DNA of 58,741 bases from Caulobacter sp. AP07 (GTDB taxonomy: Bacteria; Pseudomonadota; Alphaproteobacteria; Caulobacterales; Caulobacteraceae). The DNA is taken from NCBI RefSeq assembly GCF_000281955.1, contig NZ_AKKF01000123.1:1-58741 (forward strand), given 5' to 3'. The notes beneath the pieces were generated by a model. The model saw only the letters and a list, made by a program, of their open reading frames with translations, did no database searches and had not been told where the DNA came from. A program made the position numbers and the translations under genes. This document shows positions 8,788-16,598 of the stretch, piece by piece. The first letter of the stretch is position 1; every line of letters begins with the position of its first letter.

Positions 8788-10077
8788 ATGACCGCTATCG
8801 CCTGCTTGAGAATTCTGGTCGCCGGGATCCCTCCCGAGCCTGGTCGGAACATCCTGGCCTCCCAGGTGGAGGCCGCCGCCGACCTGTACCTTAAGCATCG
8901 CTGGAAGGCGCCGCGTCGCTATGGGGCGGTCGCGCCCCTGGCCTTCGTGCTGGCCGACAACCGCGCCGAGCGGCTGGATCCGGTCGAGATGCAGGCCCTG
9001 GCGGTCGAGCTGGAGGCCACGCTGTTTCCCGGAAAGGCCGCCGGCCAGGTGTGCCTGATGACCTTCGAGGGCGACGAGAGCGCCGTGCTGCAGTTCGCCA
9101 GCCTGTCGCAGGCGCAGCTGGCCGGGCTGATCGCCGGCCGGGGCTATGACGGCCCGCCCGGCCACGTCCAGGTGATCACCGCCGACGAGATCCGCGCCGT
9201 CCCCAGCGCTCCGGTCGAGGCCGCTCCCGCCGCGCCGGCCGCGCCGGCTCCGGTCGTCGCCAAGGACGCCGCGCCGGTCCAGGCCGCCCCAGTCGCGCCG
9301 GCCAAGACCGCGCCCGTCCAAGCCGCTCCGGCCAAGACCGCCGCCAAGCCCCCGGCCGCTGCTCCGCCGGTGGTCAAGCCGCCGCCGCCGCCCGCCACGG
9401 GCTGGTGGGGTCTCTATCATCCGCCGTCGGAATCCTTCGTCGGGGCCGCCATCGGTCTGCGCGCCGACCTGGAGACCGCGCGGCCCACCGACGACGCCGC
9501 CCTGCTGACCCGCGACCTCAACTGCCTGAACGACGCCCAGGCCGCCTTCGCGAAGGCCGGCGACGCGGGGATGCTGTTCGTGCCGTTCAGCTTCTGGAAC
9601 CTGACCAACCCCGCCTCGCAGGAGGCCTATAAGCGCCGCCTGTCACGCTACCCCATGGCCCTGCACGGCCGGCTGGGCGCGACGATCTACGACACCCCGC
9701 GCGAGCCGTCGCTGGGCCTGCTCAGCCAGATCCGCGCCTTCCTGCAGCCGACCTTCGCCTTCATCGACCTCAACATCACCGAGCCGAATTTCCCGGTCGC
9801 CACCCTGCCGGGCGAGCTGGCCACCAGCATCACCCTGTCGCTGCCGGACGACGAGCCGCGCCTGCGCATCGAGGCCATCGCCCGGTTCGCGTCGAGCCAG
9901 GGCGCCTGCCGCGCCAAGGGGGTTCGACAAGGGGTCGCGGGGGTGCGCGACGCCAAGGAGCTGGAAGCCTGCCGCGCCGCCGGCCTGCGCTACGTCTCCG
10001 GGCCGGGGATCACCGACATGATGGCCGGCCCGATCGGTGCGGCGCCAGCGGCGCAGCTACCGCTGAAGGTGGCATAG
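8788..10077 (+). CDS. Degenerate EAL-like signalling protein, paralogue A
   Basis: 429 residues in three parts. Residues 1-130: MTAIACLRILV and a segment (PRRYGAVAPLAFVLADNRAERLDP) shared with the next gene. Residues about 135-205: a low-complexity Ala/Pro/Lys linker. Residues about 207-429: a domain whose block order resembles an EAL phosphodiesterase fold (GLYHPPSESFVGAAIGLR, then MLFVPFSFWNL, IDLNITEPNFP, and GVRDAKELEACRAAGLRYVSGPGI near the end) but without the EAL signature or its metal-binding residues. The EAL assignment is my inference from this pattern. If right, it cannot hydrolyse c-di-GMP and may bind it or act as a scaffold. Start ATG 8788 matches the paralogue's MTAIACL. Confidence 0.7.
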   Translation: MTAIACLRILVAGIPPEPGRNILASQVEAAADLYLKHRWKAPRRYGAVAPLAFVLADNRAERLDPVEMQALAVELEATLFPGKAAGQVCLMTFEGDESAVLQFASLSQAQLAGLIAGRGYDGPPGHVQVITADEIRAVPSAPVEAAPAAPAAPAPVVAKDAAPVQAAPVAPAKTAPVQAAPAKTAAKPPAAAPPVVKPPPPPATGWWGLYHPPSESFVGAAIGLRADLETARPTDDAALLTRDLNCLNDAQAAFAKAGDAGMLFVPFSFWNLTNPASQEAYKRRLSRYPMALHGRLGATIYDTPREPSLGLLSQIRAFLQPTFAFIDLNITEPNFPVATLPGELATSITLSLPDDEPRLRIEAIARFASSQGACRAKGVRQGVAGVRDAKELEACRAAGLRYVSGPGITDMMAGPIGAAPAAQLPLKVA

Positions 10078-10163
10078 GGCCAATTCAAACCACCTAAGGC
10101 TGCGTCAGTCAGCCGCGGCATGGCGCCCTATTTTGTCAACCTTGCCCGCGCGATAGTGGCGGC

Positions 10164-11396
10164 ATGACAGCGATTGCATGCCTCAAGGTCTTTGTGGGCG
10201 ACGAACTGCGGTTCGCCGACAACGACACCATGGCGACCCTGGTCGGCAAGGTGGCGGGCGCTTACCTGGAAACCACCTGGCTGTGGCCGCGTCGCTACGG
10301 CCTGGTCGCGCCGTTCTCCTTCGTGCTGGCCGACCCGCGCGCCACCCAGCTGGACGCCCGCGAGCTGCAGGCCCTGGCCCGCGACCTGCAGTTCAAGCTG
10401 TTCGGCGACAAGGGCGTGGGCGACATCGCCCTGCTGATGTTCGAGGGCGACCAGACCGACGTCATGCGCTTCGCCGGCATCCATGGCGCCCAGCTCAAGG
10501 CCCTGCTGAACGGCGAGGACGACGGTTCGCTGGTCGGCCGGGTCTGCCGCATCACCCCCACCGAGGTCAGTTCGGTCGTGCCGCCCGGCGGGCCGGTGTG
10601 CGGCGCGCCGCCGATGGAGCAGCTGGCCCCCATCGAACGGGCCCCCGTCGCCGCCAGGGTCGGCTATCGCGGCGTCTATCACACCGCCCGCGAGGTGTTC
10701 ATCGGCAGCGTCGCGGTCTGGCGCCAGGACGGCGCGCCCGACGTCTTCGGCCTGACGCCGCTCCGCGCCGACGCCGACCGCCAGGAAGACGACATCCCCA
10801 CGCTGCTGGGGGCCAAGACGGCCCTGGCCGGCCTGGAGGCGGGGGTGATGTTCCTGCCGATCAGCTTCTCGACCATGGTCAAGCCCAGCGCCCGCGCCGC
10901 GCTGCTGCCGCATCTGGAGGCCCTGCCGCGCGCCCTGCGCGGACGCCTGGCCGCCGCCGTCTACGACACGCCGCGCGCGCCGTCGTTCTCGGCCCTGTCG
11001 CAGGTCAAGCGCTTCCTCGACCCGTTCTTCGGCCGCCTGGACCTGCGGGTCAGCGATCCGGCCTTCCAGATCGACGACCTGCCCGTCGACCTGGCCAGCA
11101 GCGTGACCCTGATCCTGCCCCGGGTCAGCGAGAAGGCCAGGCTGGCGGCGGTGACCCGGTTCATGCGCGAAGGTCCGGCCTATCGCCGCAAGCACGTCTG
11201 GCAGGGCCTGGCGGACGTGCGCACCCGGCGCGAGCTGAACCACTGCATCGACCAGGAGGCGCCGTTCCTGACCGGCGCGGCCGTGACCGACCTGCTCGAG
11301 GCCCCGGTCGGCAGCGCCTCCCTGCCGTCCCTGCACCTGCCGATGCACGACTGGTCGACCTTCCCCGACAACGCGCCGATATCGTCGGTGGCGTAG
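10164..11396 (+). CDS. Degenerate EAL-like signalling protein, paralogue B
   Basis: 410 residues, tandem paralogue of the gene before it (86 bases apart, same strand). It shares MTAIACL, PRRYGLVAPFSFVLADPRATQLD, YDTPRAPS, DLRVSDPAFQIDDLP and the tail GLADVRTRRELNHCI ... FLTGAAVTDLLEAPVGS. The Ala/Pro linker of copy A is mostly missing, replaced by about 20 residues. The C-terminal half again looks like an EAL fold lacking catalytic residues. The pair arose by duplication and diverged considerably. Downstream on the other strand is the pseudo-receiver gene pair, which makes a signalling neighbourhood plausible. Confidence 0.7.
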   Translation: MTAIACLKVFVGDELRFADNDTMATLVGKVAGAYLETTWLWPRRYGLVAPFSFVLADPRATQLDARELQALARDLQFKLFGDKGVGDIALLMFEGDQTDVMRFAGIHGAQLKALLNGEDDGSLVGRVCRITPTEVSSVVPPGGPVCGAPPMEQLAPIERAPVAARVGYRGVYHTAREVFIGSVAVWRQDGAPDVFGLTPLRADADRQEDDIPTLLGAKTALAGLEAGVMFLPISFSTMVKPSARAALLPHLEALPRALRGRLAAAVYDTPRAPSFSALSQVKRFLDPFFGRLDLRVSDPAFQIDDLPVDLASSVTLILPRVSEKARLAAVTRFMREGPAYRRKHVWQGLADVRTRRELNHCIDQEAPFLTGAAVTDLLEAPVGSASLPSLHLPMHDWSTFPDNAPISSVA

Positions 11397-11451
11397 GGGG
11401 TTCGGACAGTTCGCTGACCCAGGCGCTGGGGCGCGTCTTCAACTCAAACTT

Positions 11452-11549
11452 CGTCATCCCCCGCTTTATGCGGGGGACCCAAGCGGCGCGGACAAGGCGT
11501 CAAACCCCATTCGTCATCCCCCGAACAAGTCGGGGGATGACGAATGGGG
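11452..11549. repeat. GTCATCCC repeat pair with a perfect 20-bp hairpin
   Basis: A half element at 11452-11479 (CGTCATCCCCCGCTTTATGC) is followed by a perfect hairpin at 11505-11549: stem CCCCATTCGTCATCCCCCGA and its exact complement around ACAAG. It lies between two convergent genes, where it could end transcription from both sides. Confidence 0.8.
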
Positions 11550-11570
11550 GCGGTTCAAAATTGTCGCGCC

Positions 11571-12050
11571 CTAGATCGGCGGGTGTTCGCCCTCGCCCAG
11601 CTGCTTCTCGAGCACGCTGGCCAGGCCTTGCAGGATGACGTCGTGCATGGCGGGGTCGGCGTCGGCGCGGTGCAGCAGCTTGATCGAGGCGACGTGCACC
11701 TTGACCCCGGCCAGGACCGAGGGCGTCAGGCCGCCAGCCCCGTCCAGCAGGTCGCACAGCGAGCGGGCGGCGACCTGGACGGCCGCGTTGCGCTCGGCGC
11801 CGCACAGGCTGACGATGTCGGCGGCGCGGGCGTACAGGCCTTCGATCCTGGCGTGGTCCCCGGCGTCGGAGGCCAGCAGGGCGTCGAGCGCGGCGATGTA
11901 GCCGTCGATCCCGGTCAGCGACGGTTCGCGCAAGGTCTCCAGGGTGGCGTCGGCGCGCTTCAGGGCCTCGGCCACGTACATGCCGCCGCTCTTCTGGGCC
12001 ATCAGCTGGCCGAGGCGGGGCCGCATGCGGCTTTTCTTGACTTGGCTCAT
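11571..12050 (-). CDS. Small helical partner protein of the receiver gene
   Basis: 159 residues, acidic, predominantly helical, no signal or membrane segment. Its start overlaps the end of the receiver gene by four bases (ATGA), so translation is coupled and a functional partnership is likely. The N-terminus is basic (MSQVKKSRMRPRLGQLMAQ). The middle has repeated helix-like stretches (AALDALLASDAGDHARIEGLYARAADIVS). I do not recognise a named family. A role as adaptor or chemotaxis-like accessory protein is speculation from context. Confidence 0.75.
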   Translation of the reverse strand: MSQVKKSRMRPRLGQLMAQKSGGMYVAEALKRADATLETLREPSLTGIDGYIAALDALLASDAGDHARIEGLYARAADIVSLCGAERNAAVQVAARSLCDLLDGAGGLTPSVLAGVKVHVASIKLLHRADADPAMHDVILQGLASVLEKQLGEGEHPPI

Positions 12051-12640
12051 ATCAGCGATCTTTGCGGTTTGATCAGCATGTCCAGCTCGTCCTGGCTCAT
12101 GTCCTGGCCCTGGCCGTCGCCCAGTTCAATGGACCGATCGTCGCGGCGGCGGCCGTCGGGGAATTCGACCGGCGGGCCGGCGTTGCGCCAGCGGCGGTCC
12201 GGGCCGGCATAGGCGTCGCACTCGATGAACAGCCGGTCGCTCCTGGCCACCCAGAGGATGCGCTCCAGCATCACCGCGGGCGAGATCGGCTTGGTGATGA
12301 TGAAGTTGGCGCCGCAGTCGCGGGCCTTTTCGACGTGGGCGCGGCGGGTGTGGGCGGTGACGATGATGGCCGGCGTCTGGCGGCTGGCCTCGTCGCCCTC
12401 GCGGCGCAGCCAGCGGATCAGGTCGTAGCCGTCCATCTCGGGCAATTGGGCGTTGGCCAGGATCAGGTCGACCGGATGGTATTGCAGCTCTTCCTGAGCT
12501 TCCCGGCCGCTGGCCTTGCGCACGATGTTGCGCAGGCCAAAGCTGGTCAGCACGCCGACCAGCAGGTCGAGCGACTGGTGATTGTCGTCGACGATCAGCG
12601 CCCGAGCCTTGTCGAGATTGATGTGCTGACTGGGCTGCAA
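12047..12640 (-). CDS. Receiver-domain protein lacking the phosphoacceptor aspartate
   Basis: About 197 residues from a TTG at 12640 (preceded by GGAG nine bases away); the open frame reaches another TTG at 12682, and neither start is certain. The receiver fold is clear: ALIVDDN (acidic pair), IIVTAHT (Thr), FIITKPIS (Lys). At the phosphoacceptor site the sequence is LILANAQLPEMDGYD: aligned with CheY (SDWNMPNMDG), the Asp is replaced by Asn (codon AAC). The C-terminal tail is arginine-rich (GPDRRWRN, PDGRRRDDRS). It is therefore probably phosphorylation-independent. It overlaps the partner gene at 12050. Confidence 0.85.
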   Translation of the reverse strand: MQPSQHINLDKARALIVDDNHQSLDLLVGVLTSFGLRNIVRKASGREAQEELQYHPVDLILANAQLPEMDGYDLIRWLRREGDEASRQTPAIIVTAHTRRAHVEKARDCGANFIITKPISPAVMLERILWVARSDRLFIECDAYAGPDRRWRNAGPPVEFPDGRRRDDRSIELGDGQGQDMSQDELDMLIKPQRSLI

Positions 12641-12721
12641 CCCTGAACGCTCCGGCCGCCCGGCGAACCGCTGGACCGCCAACCTGTGCCCCGGGGACGG
12701 TTAAGAAACCGCTGTCTCGCC

Positions 12722-13399
12722 TTAGCTGAAGGCCGTGGTGCGCAGCATCTCGGCCTGCTGGGCGCCGAGCCGTCGGACGACCCGGATCAACACGAGGCAG
12801 AGCGGGATCCAGAGCGCGTCGCTCACGGCGTCGAGGCCCGCCGAGATCATCGCGTCGCTGACCTGGTGGGTGCGCAGTTGCAGGCGGAAGCTGGCGTTGT
12901 CGAGGAACGAGGCGACGAGCCACAGGCCCCACCACCAGCGCAGCAGGGACGGCGTGTCCCGGGCCCGCCAGGACTCCGGCGAGAGGCTGACCGCCCAGGC
13001 GTCGCTGATGGCCTGGAACGGCTTGTAGAGGTTGGCGAACGGCACGAAGAACCAGCCGATCGACCACGGCGGCGACACCCTCAGGTCGCTGGCCAGGGTT
13101 TGGCTGTTCATGGTGACGCGATAGATCCACTTCAGCGTCAGGAAGCCGCTGACCAGCAGCGTGACCAGCAGCAGCAGGCTGCTCAGCCCGGTGGCCAGGT
13201 CCGCGGTCTCCATGCCCGGCAGGGTTTCGGTCATCGAGACCGGCGTGTCCGCGGGAAACCGCGACAGGGCCTGGAACTGGAAGAGGTCGGTGAACAGGCT
13301 GACGGCCGAGGAGGCGATCCGAAGGTAGAGCCAGACCACGACCATCCGGCCCAAGGCGCTCGGATCGCGCGCCACATAGGCCTTCTTGCTCTTCGCCAT
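12722..13399 (-). CDS. DUF4328 membrane protein
   Basis: 225 residues with several hydrophobic segments (about residues 20-45, 65-90, 155-175 and 190-210). The middle motif WFVPFANLYKPFQAISDAW is the recognisable signature of DUF4328 proteins, multi-pass membrane proteins of unknown function. It starts with MAKSKKAYVARDP, a basic cytoplasmic tail. It appears to be a monocistronic gene between the receiver unit and nadC. Confidence 0.82.
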   Translation of the reverse strand: MAKSKKAYVARDPSALGRMVVVWLYLRIASSAVSLFTDLFQFQALSRFPADTPVSMTETLPGMETADLATGLSSLLLLVTLLVSGFLTLKWIYRVTMNSQTLASDLRVSPPWSIGWFFVPFANLYKPFQAISDAWAVSLSPESWRARDTPSLLRWWWGLWLVASFLDNASFRLQLRTHQVSDAMISAGLDAVSDALWIPLCLVLIRVVRRLGAQQAEMLRTTAFS

Positions 13400-13476
13400 C
13401 GGTCAGTCCCCCAAACGCCCCGCTCCGCGTCTAGGGGTTTTCGCGCCGGCGGACAACCTTAGGGCGCTCGGGCGGC

Positions 13477-14322
13477 TCACACCGCGTCCAGGCCGATGTC
13501 CAGCACCAGGGCCGAGTGGGTCAGGGCGCCGACGCTGATGACGTCCACCCCGGTCTCGGCGATGGCGCGCACGGTGGTCAGGTTGACGCCGCCGGAGGCT
13601 TCCAGCACCGCCCGGCCCTTGGCCAGGGCGACGGCGGTCTTCAGGTCGTCGAGGCTGAAATTGTCGAGCATGACCACGTCGGGACGGTGCCGCAGGGCGT
13701 CTTCCAGCTGGTCCAGGCCATCGACCTCGACCTCGACCTTGACCAGGTGGCCGGCGAAGGCGCGGGCCCGGCGGACGGCTTCGCCGACCCCGCCGCAGGC
13801 GGCGACGTGGTTGTCCTTGATCAGGATGGCGTCGTCCAGGCCGAAGCGGTGGTTGATCCCGCCGCCGCAGCGCACGGCGTACTTCTCCAAGGCCCGCAGG
13901 CCTGGCGTGGTCTTGCGGGTGTCGACGATGGTCGCGCCCGTGCCCTGCACCAGGCGGACATAGGCCCGGGTCAAGGTGGCGACGCCCGACAGCTTGCCCA
14001 GCAGGTTCAGGCCCGTGCGCTCGGCGGCCAGCACGGCCCGGGCGTTGCCCTGGGCGCGGGCCAGGATCGCGCCTGGCGCGGCGTCGGCGCCATCCGGCGT
14101 CACCACCTCGAAGGCCGCGGTCGGGTCCAGGGCGGCCAGGGCCAGGCGGGCGCAGGACAGGCCGGCGACGCGGCCGTCCTGCCGCGCGGCATAGACGACC
14201 GACAGCCGGGCGTCAGCGTCGATGCAGGCCTGGGCGGTGATGTCGCCGGCCCGGCCGAGATCCTCGGCCAGGGCCATGTCGATGATCGGGCGGACGAGGA
14301 GGTCGGGGAGGGGGGTGATCAA
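13477..14322 (-). CDS. nadC: Nicotinate-nucleotide pyrophosphorylase (quinolinate phosphoribosyltransferase)
   Basis: 281 residues. Converts quinolinate and PRPP to nicotinate mononucleotide with loss of CO2, the third step of de novo NAD synthesis. Family signatures are present: LSGVATLTRAYV, VDTRKTTPGLRALEKYAVRCGGG with the substrate-binding Arg/Lys, DAILIKDNH, VEVEVD, and the C-terminal LEASGGVNL and VDVISVGALTHS. It is the last gene of the nadA-nadB-Uma2-nadC run and overlaps the Uma2 gene by four bases (ATGA). Confidence 0.96.
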   Translation of the reverse strand: MITPLPDLLVRPIIDMALAEDLGRAGDITAQACIDADARLSVVYAARQDGRVAGLSCARLALAALDPTAAFEVVTPDGADAAPGAILARAQGNARAVLAAERTGLNLLGKLSGVATLTRAYVRLVQGTGATIVDTRKTTPGLRALEKYAVRCGGGINHRFGLDDAILIKDNHVAACGGVGEAVRRARAFAGHLVKVEVEVDGLDQLEDALRHRPDVVMLDNFSLDDLKTAVALAKGRAVLEASGGVNLTTVRAIAETGVDVISVGALTHSALVLDIGLDAV

Positions 14323-14963
14323 AACAGCTCCGACAGCGGAATGTGAAAGTCCGGCGAGAACAGCGGCGAGACGTAGACATCGCCGTCGAAAACCTCGGTC
14401 GAGGTCCAGGTCCCGTCCGGGCGCGGTGCGCGGAAGATGGTCACGCGACGAGCCTTGGGTTCGATCACCCAGTATTCCGGCACGCCGGCCTGGGCGTAGA
14501 GACGGCTCTTCTCGGTGAGATCGTAGCGACGGGTCGCGATCGAGACCTCGACCACCAGCACGGCCTGCGCCGCCTGGGCGAATTTTTTGGAAGCGCCGGC
14601 GTGGATGACGAGGAGGTCGGGCAGCGGCGCATTGTGATGGTCGATATGCAAGGTGGAGCCCGCAAGCACCTTGAGCTCTTGAACCGCCAGGACCGCTCGT
14701 GCGGCGTTCTTGATGGCGGCGCCAACATTGACGCTGACTTCGCCATGATCCGCTGAGGCCGGCGCCATCTGGATGATCTTCCCCTCGACCAGTTCGAAGC
14801 GACCTGGAACGCCCTCAAAGACCCCGGCTTCATCCATCCGTTCGAACTGGTCGAAGTCGAACAGGAAGTCCCTGCGTCCTTGCTCATCGATCCACGGCGC
14901 GTCGAAGTCCCACGTGAAGTCGCCGCGCTCCTCGAAGCCTGGGTTCGTCGCCGTCATGGTCAC
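14319..14963 (-). CDS. Uma2-family putative PD-(D/E)XK nuclease within the nad operon
   Basis: 214 residues of the Uma2 (DUF820) family, a restriction-endonuclease-like fold of unknown physiological role. Visible parts: FELVEGKIIQMAP, LPDLLVIH, AVLVVEVSIATRRYD (the PD...VEVS core), and GVPEYWVIEPKARRVTIFR. It lies between nadB (23-base gap) and nadC (four-base overlap), an unusual position for this family and inside an otherwise tight NAD operon. It is more likely an insertion that kept the operon intact than a NAD enzyme. Co-expression with nad genes is expected. Confidence 0.88.
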   Translation of the reverse strand: MTMTATNPGFEERGDFTWDFDAPWIDEQGRRDFLFDFDQFERMDEAGVFEGVPGRFELVEGKIIQMAPASADHGEVSVNVGAAIKNAARAVLAVQELKVLAGSTLHIDHHNAPLPDLLVIHAGASKKFAQAAQAVLVVEVSIATRRYDLTEKSRLYAQAGVPEYWVIEPKARRVTIFRAPRPDGTWTSTEVFDGDVYVSPLFSPDFHIPLSELF

Positions 14964-14986
14964 GTCTCCGTTCCCGTTATGTGCCC

Positions 14987-16507
14987 CTATTCCGCCGCGT
15001 AGCGCAAGCCGGCGGCGGCGTTGTCCAGGGTGACGAAAGTGCGCTCCGGCAAGGCCGTGGCGAGGAAATCGGCGCGGAAATGGCCGCCCCGGCTTTCCTG
15101 GCGGGCCAGGGCGGCGCGGGCGATCAGGCCGGCGGCGACCAGGGTCGGCGCCGCGCCGTGGACGGTCTCCAGGGCGTCGAGCGCCGCGATCAGCCGGGCC
15201 AGGCCGTCGGCGTCGCGGATCACCCCGGCGTCGCGGCTCATCGCCTGGCGCAGGCCTTGGAGGGCCGCATCGGGCAGGTCCGGCGCGGGCGCGGCCGCCA
15301 GCGGCGGCTCACCATCAAGGGCCAGCTCGCGCGCCACCCGGCCGGCCCGGGCCCCGAACACCGCCGCCTCCAGCAGGCTGTTGGAGGCCAGGCGGTTGGC
15401 GCCGTGCACGCCCGTGCTGGCGCATTCGCCGGCCGCCAGCAGGCCGGGCAGGCTGGTGCGGCCGTCGAGGTCGGTGGCCACGCCGCCCATGTGGTAGTGC
15501 ACCGCCGGGGTCACCGGGATCGGCTGGACGCGGGGGTCGATCCCGGCGCTCATGCAGGCGGCGAACACGGCCGGGAACTCGTGCGGGAAATGCGCGCCGA
15601 CCGCCGTCGTGGCGTCGAGGAACGCGCCGCGACCGGCCGCCCGTTCGGCGTGGATGGCGCGGGCCACCACGTCGCGCGGAGCCAGTTCCCGGGCCGGGTG
15701 GTAGTCGGCCATGAAGGCGCGGCCGTCCTTGTCGCGCAGGATCGCCCCCTCGCCGCGCAGGGCCTCGGTGGCCAGGGGGGCGGGGTCGCGGCCGATGTCG
15801 ATGGCCGTGGGGTGGAACTGCACGAACTCGGGGTCGGCGATCACCGCCCCGGCCAGGGCGGCCAGGCCCAGGCCCTCGCCTCGCACCTCGGCCGGCGTCG
15901 TGGTGACGGCGTAGAGGCCGCCCACCCCGCCGGTGGCCAGGATCACGCTGGCGCAGCGGATCTCGACCAGCTTGCCGTCGATCTCCGCCAGCACGCCGAC
16001 CACGCGGCCGGTCGCGTCCTGGAGGAGACGGCGGGCGCGGGCGTTCTCGCGGACCTCGATGGAGGGCGCGGCGCGGACGGCGGCGATGACCGCGGCCATG
16101 ATCGCCGCCCCGGCCCCGTCGCCGCCGACCCGGGCGACCCGGGCCTTGGCGTGGGCGGCCTCGAGGCTGAGCACGAAGTCGCCGTTGGTCTGGCGGTCGA
16201 ACGGCGCGCCCAGGGCGGCGAGGGCGCGGACGGCGGCGGGGCCTTCGGTGGTCAGCAGGGCGACCGCCTCGGGATCGCAGAGCCCGGCCCCGGCCGCCAT
16301 GGTGTCGGCGGCGTGCAGGGCCGGCGCGTCCTCCTCCGACAGGGCCGCCGCCATGCCGCCCTGGGCCCAGGCGCTGGAGCAGCCGGTGGCCAGCGGGGTC
16401 GGCGACAGCACCAGCGCCCGGCGCGGGGCGCAAGCGAGGGCGGCGGTCAGGCCGGCGAGGCCGGCGCCGAGGATCACGGGGCCGTCGAAGGTGATGCGGT
16501 CGGTCAT
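14987..16507 (-). CDS. nadB: L-aspartate oxidase
   Basis: 506 residues. FAD enzyme that oxidises L-aspartate to iminoaspartate for quinolinate synthesis. The N-terminal dinucleotide-binding fold VILGAGLAGLTAALA, the GCSSAWAQGGMAAALSEED stretch, the HYHMGGVATDLDGRTSLPGL block and ASTGVHGANRLASNSLLEA are classic for NadB. ATG 16507 is chosen with GGAG six bases away; a GTG at 16519 would add four residues. It sits between nadA and the Uma2 gene. Confidence 0.96.
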   Translation of the reverse strand: MTDRITFDGPVILGAGLAGLTAALACAPRRALVLSPTPLATGCSSAWAQGGMAAALSEEDAPALHAADTMAAGAGLCDPEAVALLTTEGPAAVRALAALGAPFDRQTNGDFVLSLEAAHAKARVARVGGDGAGAAIMAAVIAAVRAAPSIEVRENARARRLLQDATGRVVGVLAEIDGKLVEIRCASVILATGGVGGLYAVTTTPAEVRGEGLGLAALAGAVIADPEFVQFHPTAIDIGRDPAPLATEALRGEGAILRDKDGRAFMADYHPARELAPRDVVARAIHAERAAGRGAFLDATTAVGAHFPHEFPAVFAACMSAGIDPRVQPIPVTPAVHYHMGGVATDLDGRTSLPGLLAAGECASTGVHGANRLASNSLLEAAVFGARAGRVARELALDGEPPLAAAPAPDLPDAALQGLRQAMSRDAGVIRDADGLARLIAALDALETVHGAAPTLVAAGLIARAALARQESRGGHFRADFLATALPERTFVTLDNAAAGLRYAAE

Positions 16508-16516
16508 TTCACACTC

Positions 16517-16590
16517 CACTCCCTTTCCTGAAGCGGGAAAGGGTCGGGGATGGGGCGCGGGCGGCGCTCCATCGGAGAAAGGCGAGGCGG
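16517..16590. repeat. Intergenic repeat-like element between nadA and nadB
   Basis: CCCTTTCCTGAAGCGGGAAAGGG forms a hairpin, followed by a GC-rich stretch GTCGGGGATGGGGCGCGG. The look is that of a dispersed intergenic repeat, but I see only one copy in the window, so the repeat call is inference. It lies inside the nad operon, so it must be transcribed through. Confidence 0.4.
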
Positions 16591-16598
16591 GCAGGCGG

